From the NCBI GenBank assembly GCA_964017235.1, contig OZ024929.1, positions 165,091,609 to 165,155,608 of the forward strand: 64,000 bases of DNA. The letters are read 5' to 3'. The DNA comes from Sabellastarte sp. h YS-2021 (taxonomy: Eukaryota; Annelida; Polychaeta; Sabellida; Sabellidae). The notes under the pieces were generated by a model. The model ran no database searches. It saw nothing but the letters and a program-made list of their open reading frames with translations, and was not told where the DNA came from. Numbering within the stretch: position 1 is the stretch's first letter; every line of letters begins with the position of its first letter. A program made the translations under genes and the position numbers. Positions 54,464 to 64,000 of this stretch are shown here, in pieces.

Positions 54464-54827
54464 TAACAATGATTAATCCTTAAAAGAATAACTGTTAACA
54501 TTGGTTCAAAAGGCAAACAACTTCAGTTTGAAATATGGGGAGTGTATTTTGCTTCTTGTTGTAAAAGAAGCCTCCATTCATAACACGTTAAATGCTCAAT
54601 AGAATAACTGGAAATAGTTGATTAGATAAACAATTGTGTCTTGGTGTATGACCAGTGCATGTGGCTTCTTGTGAAAAACATTTACAATCCTGCGTTTAAT
54701 CTTTCAATGGAATAACTAAAAATATTGGATTACAAAGACAAACAACTAAGTCTCGGTATAGGGACAGTGTATGTGGCTTTTCAGTAAAATCTTCCATTCA
54801 AGTCTAATTTTTAAACTGAGTTTTTAC
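54464..54827 (+). repeat. Diverged ~115-bp tandem units
   Basis: Three units, each with a GAATAACT.. block, an AGACAAACAA block and a GTGGCTT/AAGCCTCCATTC end. Probably an old minisatellite related in layout to the 99-bp duplication beside it. Confidence 0.45.
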
Positions 54828-55019
54828 CCTACAACCCTTAAGGGCTGTCGGGGTATTGTTTTCACCCATGGTATCCGGATGGGCGAGTGGGAAGGCGGTG
54901 GGAAAAAGTTTGTCCGGTGTAACGTCAGATTTTGCAACCCCATCAAATCCTGCATCCCCCCTTTGATCTTTTAGGGGATGCATCATATGTTGCAATTTTT
55001 ACCTTTTTTGCAACTTTTA
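54828..55019 (+). repeat. Dispersed repeat shared with 20744-20808
   Basis: CCTTAAGGGCTGTCGGGGTA and TTGTTTTCAC match the minus strand at 20.75 kb. The rest, up to the DIRS start, has no match in the window. Confidence 0.45.
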
Positions 55020-55317
55020 GTTTTATTGCGTTAATACATCCTATCCAATGGACAATTGCTTTACCGGTCGGCGCGACCGGTCCCGCCAAACGTCAGAAAA
55101 AGACTTCCTGTATATAATACTGGCAGGACCGGCCAGGAGTGTGCATTCGCCAGGTGGCGCATCATACTTCCTCTTCCTGTCTAGACATCGTGACGTCATA
55201 GCATCTTTTTCGTTTGACGCGAGGAGAGTGAAGACGTGTTTTCACGACAAGCAAATTTTTTATTCTACCCCGAATACTTTCATTTTATTTCAACGTTTAA
55301 GAAGTTATACAGTATTA

Positions 55318-55682
55318 TAGTGTTGGTATCGAATAATAATATGTATATCGATATCAAACCATATTTTTACTTCTGTATCGATCGATATTGAAATATCGGG
55401 TCATGGGTGTTTTCCGAGAAAGAGCTTTCAAGAGTTTTAGAAGTTTCCCGAAACGTAAACAAATATGGAGTTTCCGCTTTAGCGGTAAGTGAAATTTGAC
55501 AAAAAATGATAGGAAAACCAATATATTTCTCAAATTTCATATTTTATTTACATGGAAAACAGCTTAATTGCATCTATTTAGTAGTATGTTCCGATATTGA
55601 TATTGTACCCTACATTATCGATATCAGTATATTTAGCATGAATCGATAAATATTTCAATATCGATAAACAATACCAGCACTA
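55318..55682. mobile_element. hAT-type MITE in the DIRS leader
   Basis: 365 bp. Ends TAGTGTTGGTAT and ATACCAGCACTA are inverted repeats with one mismatch. Flanked by the exact 8-bp target duplication CAGTATTA (55310-55317 and 55683-55690), the length typical of hAT. The interior is full of ATCGATAT words. No ORF. Confidence 0.88.
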
Positions 55683-55699
55683 CAGTATTATCTACGACT

Positions 55700-56240
55700 A
55701 TGTCTTCCCCAGGACAAAGACGAGGTTCATGCGTTCACGCTACGGCTGGGTTTGACTCCCACTCCAAGTGTGCATGTTGACGAGATAAGGGGGTGGGTGA
55801 CGACCCTTGCGTCCTCAAGAAGGAATGTGTTGTCTGTAAGGGGTTTACCCCTGAACAGATTCAGCAGTTATCAACACCCACTTACAGAGAGCGAAAAGAC
55901 AAGAATGCAACTGCGTCCTCCTCTGCTCCCACTCTCGTGGACCCTGCACACGTCAGTGTGCTTGGTAAGGTAGAGAAGGTCAAGGCTTCACAGCCTCAGT
56001 CAACACCTATGACTACCAAGAAGAAGAAACGTAGTGAGTCTCCCAAGCCCTCTGCCAGCAGAAAGAAATCTTCCAGTAGCAGACCTTCAGCTGATGATTT
56101 GAAACAGCTAGATGATAAATGGGCAGAGAGGTTCTCCCGGCTGGAGGCTATGCTGTTAGCCAAGCCTTTCACAGTGCCGGTTGAACCGGTTGTGAAACCA
56201 GCTTCAGATGTGACTACCAGCCAGAAGCCATCTTCGCTCA
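55700..56240 (+). pseudogene. DIRS gag-like protein, N-terminal part (copy A)
   Basis: ATG 55700, MSSPGQRRGSC; the zinc-binding block seen in copy C (CGH...H..CARC) is damaged here: a TGA stands where the last Cys of the motif is expected (55780-55784), and other changes alter it. Then GVGDDPCVLKKECVVCKGFT and a Ser/Lys-rich region to the inversion border near 56240. Role: probable capsid or nucleic-acid-binding protein of DIRS elements. Confidence 0.7.
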
Positions 56241-57383
56241 ATGTCTTATCCAAGTCTGGAGATTCTTGATCAGGATGGTCAGTGACGTCTTCTTGGTCAG
56301 ATACCTCACCTTCTTCAAAGTGCTCCGGAGCTGACTTGAACAAGCTGGATTGCGGAGGAGGTTGAGGCAAAGCAGAGGCCACCGGGCCGGAAGAACTCTG
56401 TTGAGAGAATACCGGTTCCGGGTCCTGTTCAGAGTAAAGGCCTTCTAGAGGAGACGTCCTAGTTATTGAGCTGGTAGTGACAGTGGCACTAGGTTTTATC
56501 CTATCCGGGCCAAAAGCCGGGGCGGCTTGGCCGGAAGGGACAGATGATAAGAGAAAAGGTGCCTGAGAAAGAGCTCCCGCGGGAGCTTGATGCGGTACCG
56601 GTGCCTTGACCGGTGAGAAGGAAGGTTGAGGTGAAGGACGCTGCCCCAAAGTAATGAGTGCTTCCAGACGGGCCATACGTACTGACCACTTTTCGTCCAA
56701 GTCTTTTAACTCTTGGCGGAACATAGGTGGAGGTAAAGAGAGATCTTGCTCAGCAACATGGGGTGGAGAAGTTGAAGCAACTTCCTGAGATTCCACCTGC
56801 GACACGATAGTGACAGTGGACGGATCCACAAGGGCTTCTTTGGTTTTAGATTTCTCCTTCCGCAGTTTGTACGTAGGGGTTGAAAGCTGGAGCAATTGTT
56901 CAGGGGTTAAAGTGTCACAAAACTCACACTGCAACTTTAAAACACACAGGTCTTGGCCCAACCCTTTATCTCTGCATCTGGCACAACGAGAATGAGGGTC
57001 AAAATTAGCCATGATATGCCCGCAGGCTCCTTTCCTTTGTCCTGGAGATGCCATGGTAGTTTATCCAACTAACTGACAAATCGTAACACAAAACACACTG
57101 TATAAATTAAGAAATACTCAAAATAAAAAGAGTTTCCAAAAATTCAAACTTTGAATATCGCGCCAAACGAAAAAGATGCTATGACGTCACGTCCCTCTGG
57201 CGAGTGAAGCAGGAACTAGGCCACCTGGCGAGTGGAGTGTAGTGTACCGGTCCTGCCGGGGGTGAAACCCAGGACGTCTTTTCTTTCGTTTGGCGGGACC
57301 GGCTGGCGCCGGGCTATAGCTATCGTCTGGTAGGTAAGGTATTAACTAATAAAAATTTAATTTACTAATTAAAATTTGCAATT
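56240..57383 (-). mobile_element. Inverted DIRS fragment B (5' region and gag N-terminus)
   Basis: The minus strand carries a DIRS leader (GGTCCCGCCAAACG, TGACGTCA at 57182) and a gag start at 57054: MASPGQRKGACGH, HSRCARCRDKG, LQCEFCDTLTPEQ, with the Cys/His block intact. The gag frame is genuine to about 56243. Beyond that the open frame is only antisense of copy A. Inserted within, or recombined into, copy A's gag. Confidence 0.75.
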
Positions 57384-58691
57384 TTTTGACCCTGGTGCCA
57401 CCACCAGCAGTCAAACTGCAGTGAATTCCGGTCCCTGCCTTGATCAGCCCAACCGGGGAAGCAGTAGAGGGGATGCAGACAGCCACCCAGCCTCTTGAGG
57501 CTCCCGGTGCTGGGACAGCAACCCAGCCTGTTCAGGCCCCCGGTTCAGTCCCTGATGGTCAGGCCACCTGTGAAGTAGATCTGAGTGCAGCATCTGACAG
57601 TGAAGCTGACCAGCTCAGTGTTACCGGTTCCCTGGATGATGAGATCCACCGGGACCGGTCACCGGACAGGGATGTCACCAGGGATGAGACTGACCAGGAA
57701 CCTACTGAGGAGGCCAACTATAGAGAGACTATGAGAGGTGTGAGAAGCTTTATGAACTGGCACAAGATTCCTGAGTTTGAAACTGTGTCCTCTGCTGCAG
57801 ATGACAACCCCTTTGCCGGTGCACATGTACAGCCTACCGGTAAAGTCTGTAAAACTCCCTGTGGACGACTGGTTGTGCAGGAAAATGTCTACACTCAACC
57901 TCACAATCACAGAAGGGTATCCCACCAGGAATACCGACAACACAGGCCTCCTCAGGGACCAGTTTGTTAAAACCCCCAGACCTTCAAGATGGTACGGGAT
58001 GCATGCTGAGAAGAAAAGTGAGAGTTCAACAGTACGCACCTGATCACCGGACCCTGCCAAACTCAACCATTCCTTCAGCAGGGTGGCTCGAAGAAACTTA
58101 CCTACTGCCCAGGCTGCTGGGTTATCAAGGTGTTTGACTAGAGTTCAAGACTCTATGGCTACTCAGCTCAAAACTCTACGTCTGGACAGAAAGGGCAAGT
58201 CATCAGAGAAGATGAAGCAAGCTGTTAATGAACTGGAGTACTTGACCACTTTCAACCGGTCAATCTCACAGGCCATGGCCAGAACCATGCAGGATTTATC
58301 CGAGGGCGTTTTTATCAACATGGCTAACTTCACTCTGGCTCGCAGAGATAGTTATTTGGACTACCTACACGCTGGGGTGAAGCAAGATACTGTAAACGCC
58401 TTAAGAACGTCTCCAGTACATCTCAACGCACTGTTTCCGGATCAGCTTATTGCCGAGGCTGAAGAGGAAATCAGTAAGAGTGAGGAGAGGAGTTCGTCTG
58501 GTACATCACACCGACAGCAGAATCGCTTCTACCCTTACCCTGCAAGTGATAAGTCGACTGGCCACCACAACAGGAAACCTACCCTCCCGGCTTGGAAGCA
58601 GATTAAAGACAAGCAACAAGCCAGGAAGGGTCGTGGCAAAGCCTCAACATTCTCCCATAAGCCGGCCAAGGGGTTCAAGTCTCATAAATGA
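57384..58691 (+). pseudogene. DIRS gag-like protein, rest (copy A)
   Basis: Aligns with residues ~260-673 of copy C. Pro/Gly/Ala-rich repeats (ATQPLEAPGAG), then ANYRETMRGVRSFMNWHKIP, then a frame change near 57845, a TGA at about 58040 where copy C has Trp, and a ~30-residue deletion (before AAGLSRCL). The end (58083-58691) is open: AMARTMQDLSEGVFINMANF and a basic tail. The stop at 58689 overlaps the RT frame. Confidence 0.75.
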
Positions 58692-59490
58692 CAATCACTG
58701 TGTAAATTCTGTGACCGGTCAGAAGAACTCTGTACATGTTACCGGTCAGGGAGACTTGAACCCAGCACCAGTGGTAGCCGGGAACAGCAAAGTGACTTTA
58801 AATTTGAATGTAGACTCTCATGTTGCAAATGCTCATATTGTCACCGGGTTGCCACAAAGGAAGGGCGTAAATCCCACCTTTTGTCAAATGTACACAGAAA
58901 TAAAATATGTGAAAAATGTTTCTTGTGTAGGTCACTTGAGTTCTGTAAATCTTGTCAACAATGCCCCACATGCTGTTATAGATCCTCCTGTAGGGGCAAG
59001 GTTACACCAGTGTTGGGAGAAATGGGAAGCTCTGGGTTCGAGTCCAAAAGTAGTCACCACACTGAGGGAGGGCTACATCCTCCCCTTCCGGTTCAGACCC
59101 CATTTAACAAGGTCACCTACTGTAATAAGCAACAACCACAACTCAGCCAAGCAGTCCTTCCTTGTAGAGGCACTGTATCAGCTGATAAACAAGAATGCAG
59201 TAGAACCGGTAGAAAATCAAAACTCACTGGGTTTTTACAACCGGCTATTTTTAGTACCCAAACCCAACAACTGGTGGAGACCGGTCCTGGACCTGAGCAC
59301 CTTGAACACCTTTTTGAACACAGAGTCATTCAAGATGGAGACCCCAGAGACAATAAGAACCTCCCTACAGGCAGGGGAATGGGTCACATCCATAGATTTC
59401 AAAGACGCATACTTCCACATACCAATTCTCAGTCAGTCCAGGAAGTACATGCGTTTTCATCTCCAGGGTCGGTCCTACCAGTTCAACAGG
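58450..59490 (+). pseudogene. DIRS reverse transcriptase ORF, truncated (copy A)
   Basis: Open in the +1 frame relative to gag and overlapping its last ~240 bp. RT blocks: LGFYNRLFLVPKPNNWWRPV, LDLSTLN, EWVTSIDFKDAYFHIP, MRFHLQGRSYQF. It stops matching copy C at about 59490, before the YxDD box, where the sequence changes to the AAATCC-rich insertion. No catalytic Asp pair is present, so it is inactive. Confidence 0.8.
58881..59490 (+). CDS. Overlapping cysteine-rich frame of DIRS (copy A)
   Basis: A second open frame across the RT ORF. It begins HRNKICEKCFLCRSLEFCKS and CQQCPTCCYRSSCRGK, nine or more Cys in a zinc-ribbon-like pattern, conserved in copy C. In DIRS1-type elements the tyrosine-recombinase ORF overlaps the RT ORF, so this is probably its N-terminal part; truncated here. 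Confidence 0.5.
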
Positions 59491-60295
59491 GTTGGGGTCA
59501 AATCCTTTGAGGATTTGGATTTGAAGGATTTAAATCCTTTTTATAAAGGATTTGAAATCCTTTTGCCAAAAAAGGATTTTGGATTTGGAATTGATTTAAA
59601 TCCTTTTGTTTTTGGGCAAAATCCTTCTGCTTTTTAAAATCCTTTAAATTTTAATAGTGTAATGTGTGTCTATTTTTAATATGTAATGTATTAATGCTTC
59701 TTTGTCCTTTTTATAAAATATGTTAACAAATTCTAGTAATCTTGTGCAGGCTGCAAAAGTATACAAACAAAATACAGTTGTTGCTTTACATGTAATATTA
59801 TCTTTGTAGTTTACAGTGAGTAGGAAAGGGAGTACAGTTGAAAGAAGCCTCAGTACTTTGATGAAATAGCACTTACCTTTCATAAACTTAATAAACATAA
59901 ATAAACTTCATAAACAGGATAGAAATCCACATTGACCAGCAATGGGAGCATAGTTGAAAAAGGCTTTGGAAATGCAATTAACTTGTCTGTTTGTGTGTAA
60001 AAGATGCCTCATTTCTTTTAATCCCATTCACTCCAAAAACACATTGACATCCCCCCAGGGTGTGAATGGGAATGTCAAAGCCAAGTGCAAACATTACACA
60101 GCTATTATTTCTGCTTTAACAAAAGCCTCTTCAAACCTGCTAAGATATCTATTGGTGTGTATATTCAGCTTTTGTCTAAAGAAAGTGAAACATGACAGAG
60201 TTATATAAGTCACTTTAGTTCTTCTTGTTGTCTATAAAAAGCCTACTGTTATACATGCTTGTGGTCAGTAATATGACTTTTGATAAAATTATATA
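59491..60295. other. AAATCC-rich insertion end and non-coding DNA
   Basis: 59485-59640 begins CAGGGTTGGGGTCAAATCC (hAT-like terminus by appearance) and is built of AAGGATTTGAAATCC palindromic words. No matching right end was found. 59640-60295 is AT-rich with GGGAG.A.AGTTGAAA repeats at about 59828 and 59945; no gene. Confidence 0.4.
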
Positions 60296-60610
60296 CTTTT
60301 ATTGCGTTAATACATCCTATCCAATGGACAATTGCTTTACCGGTCGGCGCGACCGGTCCCGCCAAACGCCAGAAAAAGACGTCCTGTATATACTACCGGC
60401 AGGACCGGTCACAGAGTGTGCATTCGCCAGGTGGCGCATCGTACTTCATTTCCTGTTTACCTCTTGACGTCATAGCATCTTTTTCGTTTGGCGCGAAAGA
60501 GTGTGCAGAAGAATTTCTTCAGAGATACGCTTTTGAATTTTTACAACGAACTCTTCCAAGTTTCTTGTTTTTTATTAGTACGGAATAATTCTACAACGTT
60601 CCTGATCATT

Positions 60611-62632
60611 ATGTCGTCTCCTGGACAGAAACGAGGTTCTTGCGGGCACGTTATGGCCCTTTTCGACAACCATAAGAAATGCGCGCGTTGTCGTGACAAG
60701 GGGGTGGGAGACGACCCGTGTGTAAAGAAGTTGGACTGTAGTATCTGTAAGGCGTTTACGCCTGCTCAGATCCACCAGTTAGCAACCCCGACCTACAAGG
60801 AAAGGAAAGAACGCTCTAGCCAGAAGAAATCTGAAGATTTGACAAGTACGTCTCCCAAGCTTGTTGATCCGTCTGAGGTTTCACTGCTGGGTCCGGTCAA
60901 TTCAGGGACGCAGTCTCCTGTTGATTCTACACCCAAGCACAAGAAGAAGCGTTCTGATGGTTCCCCAAGGTCTACTAAACGGAAGCACAGCAGTAAGCCT
61001 ACTTCTGACGACCTCAAGTCCCTTGATGACAAGTGGAGTGAGAGGTTTTCCCGTCTGGAAGCAATGCTGATTAACCAGTCATTTGCTGTTCCTGTGAGAC
61101 CGGTGAATTCTGCTTCTGTGGTGCCCAGAGAACACCCCTTCTTTGATCCGGGTGCTTCTACAAGTGTTATGTTTGCTGAGGGCACTAGTGACGTTGCTAC
61201 GCAGTTGACGGCTACCCAACCTCCGCTGGGGGTTCCTGGTACGCAAGCTGTGATGGAAGTGAATGAGAGTGCTACCCACCCTGTTCAGGGCCCCGGTACC
61301 TCTGAGACTGTTGCCACCCAACCTTTACTGGTTCCCGGTGCAGGGACTGCCACCCAGCCTTCACAGGCTCCCGGTGCGGGTCCTGAGGTTCTGCCTTCCG
61401 GTTATAGAACTACGCTGTCTAACCAGTCGCCTCCCATTGGTCAGAATTCTGAGGTTGCTAGGGAATCTGACAGCGAGGCTGAGGTGGATCCGGAACCGGC
61501 CTCTCCGGCTAGTGTTCACTACCAGGGTGATGTACCGGAAACTAACACTGACCAGGATCTATCTGAAGATGCCAATTACCGGGAAACCTTGAGAGGGGTG
61601 AGGAGTTTCATGGGCTGGCATCAAATCCCGGATTATGACACCTCAGCTGCATCTATGGATGACAATCCCTTTGCCGGTGCTAGAGTGAAGACTACCGGAA
61701 AAGTGTCAGTAAAATTGCCGGTGGATGAATGGCTTTGTAAAAAGCTGGAGAAACTGAATATAACCATTGCTGAAGGTTATCCATCCAGGAATACAGAAAC
61801 CAGTGGTCTACTGCGTGACCAATTTGTCAAGACACCACGTACTTCAAAGTGGTACGACATGCAAGCTGTTAAGAAGGATGCGTCTACCCAGGCTGTTGGT
61901 GACTGGTCTCCGGAACCGGCAAAGCTTAACAGTATGTTTTCTAGAGTTGCAAGACGTAGTTTACCTGCTGCTCCAGCTTCCAGGACCTTCAGCCAGGACA
62001 CCCTTAGAAGGTGGGAGAGATCATTCAGAGAACAATCAGTGATGTGTAACCACGCTGCTGGCCTCTCTAGATGCCTCACCAAGGTACAGGACTCCATGGT
62101 CACCCAGTTAAAATCCCTCAGGTTCGATTCCTCAAAGGGTAAAGGTGCTGAGAAACAACAAGCTGTTGAAGAGTTGGAATATCTGGTTACGTTTAACCGG
62201 TCAATTTCACAGGCTATGCAACATACCATGCAGGATTTGTCAGAGGGAGTCTTTATCAGCATGGCTAATCTCACCCTGGCCCGGCGGGACAGTTATTTAG
62301 AGTTCATAAGGGGTGGGATTAAACCGGACACCTTGTCTGCCTTACGTACGTCTCCAGTTCACCAACTATCACTCTTCCCGGACAGCTTACTGGTCAAAGC
62401 TGAAGAGGAAATCTTACGTAGTGAAGAGAGGCGTTCTGCTGGTACCACACCAAGGAAACCTGGACGGTTTCATCCATACGTCTCCTCCAATCGAACCCCT
62501 CACCAGCCGGACCGGAAGCCCACTACTCCAGCATGGAAGCAGATTAGAGACCGGCAAACTGCTCAGAAAGGTGGTGGTAAAGCCTCAAACTTCATCCAGA
62601 AGCCGGCCAGGGGGTTTAAAAAGCATAAATGA
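60611..62632 (+). CDS. DIRS gag-like protein (copy C)
   Basis: 673 residues from ATG 60611 (the frame is open further 5', but MSSPGQ is conserved in all three copies). An N-terminal Cys/His cluster (CGHVM...H..CARCRDKG...CSICK) is probably zinc binding. The middle has Ser/Lys-rich and Pro-Gly-Ala repeat regions (TATQPSQAPGAG). A conserved C-terminal half has ANYRETLRGVRSFMGWH, KLPVDEWLCKKL and MQDLSEGVFISMANLTLARR, ending in a basic tail (KPARGFKKHK). Serves as structural or nucleic-acid-binding protein in these elements; no enzymatic motif. Intact. Confidence 0.8.
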   Translation: MSSPGQKRGSCGHVMALFDNHKKCARCRDKGVGDDPCVKKLDCSICKAFTPAQIHQLATPTYKERKERSSQKKSEDLTSTSPKLVDPSEVSLLGPVNSGTQSPVDSTPKHKKKRSDGSPRSTKRKHSSKPTSDDLKSLDDKWSERFSRLEAMLINQSFAVPVRPVNSASVVPREHPFFDPGASTSVMFAEGTSDVATQLTATQPPLGVPGTQAVMEVNESATHPVQGPGTSETVATQPLLVPGAGTATQPSQAPGAGPEVLPSGYRTTLSNQSPPIGQNSEVARESDSEAEVDPEPASPASVHYQGDVPETNTDQDLSEDANYRETLRGVRSFMGWHQIPDYDTSAASMDDNPFAGARVKTTGKVSVKLPVDEWLCKKLEKLNITIAEGYPSRNTETSGLLRDQFVKTPRTSKWYDMQAVKKDASTQAVGDWSPEPAKLNSMFSRVARRSLPAAPASRTFSQDTLRRWERSFREQSVMCNHAAGLSRCLTKVQDSMVTQLKSLRFDSSKGKGAEKQQAVEELEYLVTFNRSISQAMQHTMQDLSEGVFISMANLTLARRDSYLEFIRGGIKPDTLSALRTSPVHQLSLFPDSLLVKAEEEILRSEERRSAGTTPRKPGRFHPYVSSNRTPHQPDRKPTTPAWKQIRDRQTAQKGGGKASNFIQKPARGFKKHK

Positions 62633-62639
62633 CAATCAC

Positions 62640-64000
62640 TGTTTTGCAAGTGTGGTCGGATTGGTGAACTCTGTAAATGTATCCGACAAGATGGAGGGCT
62701 TGTATCCACCACCACCAGTGACAAACAAGAGCGAGACTGTGTTTCCACATGTAAACTCTTTTGTTGCAAGTGTTCCTTTTGCCAACGGGTCACCGCAAAA
62801 GAAAGGTGTAAATCCCGATTATTGTCAATCTATCAGAGAAATAAACCATGTGAAAGATGTTTCCTGTGTAGATCACTTGAGTTTTGTAAAAATTGTCACA
62901 AATGTCCCAACTGTTGTCACAAATCTTCCTGTAGGGGCAAGACTTCAGCAGTTTTGGGAGAAGTGGGAAACTCTGGGTGCCAGTCCAAAAGTTATCAGAA
63001 TACTGAGAGAGGGCTACACCCTTCCTTTCCGGTTCAGACCCACCCTAACCAGGTCACCAATGGTCATCAGCAAATATGTAAACCCCCAAAGACAGGCCCT
63101 CCTTTTGGAGGCACTGACTCAGCTAACAAACAAGAATGCAGTAGAACCGGTAACAAATCAGACCTCCCTAGGGTTTTACAACCGGTTATTTTTGGTTCCC
63201 AAACCCAACAACCGGTGGAGACCTATCTTGGATCTGAGCACTTTGAACACCTTTTTAAACACAGAGTCGTTCAAGATGGAGACCCCAGAGACAATAAGAA
63301 CCTCCCTACAGGCAGGGGAGTGGGTCACATCCATAGATTTCAAAGACGCTTACTTCCACATATCAATTCACAGTCAGTCAAGGAAGTACATGCGTTTTCA
63401 CATTCAGGGCCAATCCTACCAGTTCAAGGCCCTGCCCTTTGGTCTTTCCACTGCACCCATGGAGTTCACAGTGGTGGCCAAAGAGGTCAAGCTCATGGCT
63501 TTACGACAGGGTATAAGAATCCACCAGTACCTAGACGACTGGCTGGTGAGGGCCTCTACCCTCCACACCTGTCTCCAGCATACTCAAACCCTGGTCACTC
63601 TTTGTCAGGAACTAGGGTGGCTGGTGAACAAGGAAAAGTCAGAACTGACACCCAAACAGGTCTTCAACTTCGTAGGTTACCAGTTCGACCTGAAAGAGGG
63701 CAAGGTCAGACCAACAGAAGAACGTTGGCAGGCTTTGACAGACAAGATCAGATCAATGATGTCGGATCCGGTTTGTCCGGTCCGGAAATTCATGTCCCTC
63801 ATAGGTCTCCTCACAGCAACAGAAAAACAAGTCCACTTAGGGCGACTCCACATGAGACCCATACAGTGGCACTTGAAAAACAACTGGAGGATCCCAGAAT
63901 CACTGGAAAAGGTGATACCGGTCCCCAAGTCCCTCCATCCTTATCTAAGGTGGTGGCTGGAGGAAAGCAATGTGCTACTAGGTCAACCATTACACCCTCT
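62640..64000 (+). CDS. DIRS reverse transcriptase ORF (copy C), partial
   Basis: Open to the window end in the +1 frame relative to gag, and open upstream across the gag stop, so translation probably uses frameshifting or reinitiation; no ATG is evident at the junction. RT motifs: FYNRLFLVPKPNNRWRPILD, SIDFKDAYFHI (motif A), ALPFGLSTAPMEFT, QYLDDWLV (YxDD box at about 63528), FVGYQFDL. All catalytic Asp are present. The copy looks competent for reverse transcription. Confidence 0.88.
62800..64000 (+). CDS. Overlapping Cys-rich/recombinase frame of DIRS (copy C), partial
   Basis: A second frame, open from about 62800 to the edge (1.2 kb) on the same strand as RT. It starts with QRNKPCERCFLCRSLEFCKN and CHKCPNCCHKSSCRGK, the same Cys pattern as copy A. 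By analogy with DIRS1, where the recombinase ORF overlaps RT, it should lead to the tyrosine recombinase beyond the window. The catalytic Arg/His/Tyr are not in view. Confidence 0.5.

Larger units (their letters stand above)
55020..59490 (+). mobile_element. DIRS retrotransposon copy A, dead and invaded
   Basis: 5' region as in copy C at 60296: TTTTATTGCGTTAATACATC, the palindrome ACCGGTCGGCGCGACCGGT at 55063, and TGACGTCA at 55191. Then gag (from 55700), interrupted by an inverted piece of another DIRS (about 56240-57383) and resuming to 58691, then an RT ORF cut off at about 59490. A hAT-type MITE sits in the leader. Confidence 0.8.
60296..64000 (+). mobile_element. DIRS retrotransposon copy C, well preserved, right part off-window
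   Basis: Leader from TTTTATTGCGTTAATACATC, palindrome ACCGGTCGGCGCGACCGGT at 60339-60357, TGACGTCA at 60465-60472; then gag, an overlapping RT ORF and a second overlapping frame. No stop or frameshift seen to the window edge. RNase H, methyltransferase-like and recombinase ends would lie to the right. Confidence 0.85.

Noticed and set aside
55996-56242. C-terminal 80 residues of the 352-residue minus-strand frame
   Set aside because: Antisense of copy A gag; only the part above ~56243 is real DIRS-B gag.

Overview
The window is repeat-rich animal DNA. It has introns with GT-AG borders, low GC, tRNA-headed SINEs and almost no ordinary host genes. The mixture suggests a marine invertebrate, most likely a bivalve mollusc: a Polinton/Maverick (adintovirus-like) element, DIRS retrotransposons, elements with a core of tandem ~130-170 bp units like bivalve 'pearl'/HINE elements, and a SWIM-YqaJ gene. 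The taxon is an inference; no diagnostic host gene was seen.

Layout. 1-7.6 kb: a decayed Polinton. Its DNA polymerase B runs in from the left edge and is followed at once by a NADAR-like domain. On the other strand lie adenain-type protease, double-jelly-roll capsid, basic core-like protein, a small virion-type protein, chromodomain integrase, two small conserved ORFs and the packaging ATPase. 8-9.3 kb: a PC4-like ssDNA-binding protein and a terminal exon with a SOCS-box-like motif. 9.9-11.6 kb: a tyrosine-recombinase retroelement remnant. 12-15 kb: MITEs nested in older repeats. 15.3-22.3 kb: an apparently intact two-gene DNA transposon of ISL2EU/IS4EU type, with a four-exon SWIM-YqaJ-PHD protein convergent with a THAP-DDE_Tnp_4 transposase. 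23.5-28.9 kb: MITEs, possible non-coding leader exons with a CRE promoter, and a 2.2 kb inverted-repeat element holding a 5S-rRNA-derived piece. 29.2-37 kb: minus-strand exons for a PHD protein and a Pif1-like helicase, split by a young 4.95 kb non-autonomous LTR retrotransposon. 38-39.7 and 41.4-47.4 kb: two rolling-circle-like elements with tandem cores. 48-51.2 kb: a broken pogo-type transposase gene ending in PHD fingers. 51.8-55 kb: dispersed repeats, a SINE and small tandem repeats. 55-64 kb: a dead DIRS copy, invaded by an inverted second DIRS fragment and by a hAT-type MITE, followed by a better preserved DIRS copy running off the right edge.

Main points. (1) The LTR element carries tandem 52-bp units at its U5 end, each with an exact or one-mismatch copy of its tRNA-Pro primer binding site. 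(2) The Polinton polymerase runs into a NADAR domain. (3) Chromatin-reader-type domains (chromodomain or PHD) sit on four independent mobile-element or element-like proteins. (4) The two DIRS copies conserve a cysteine-rich peptide in a second frame across the start of the RT ORF. (5) Several insertions have exact target duplications, and one MITE has an empty-site relative in the same window.
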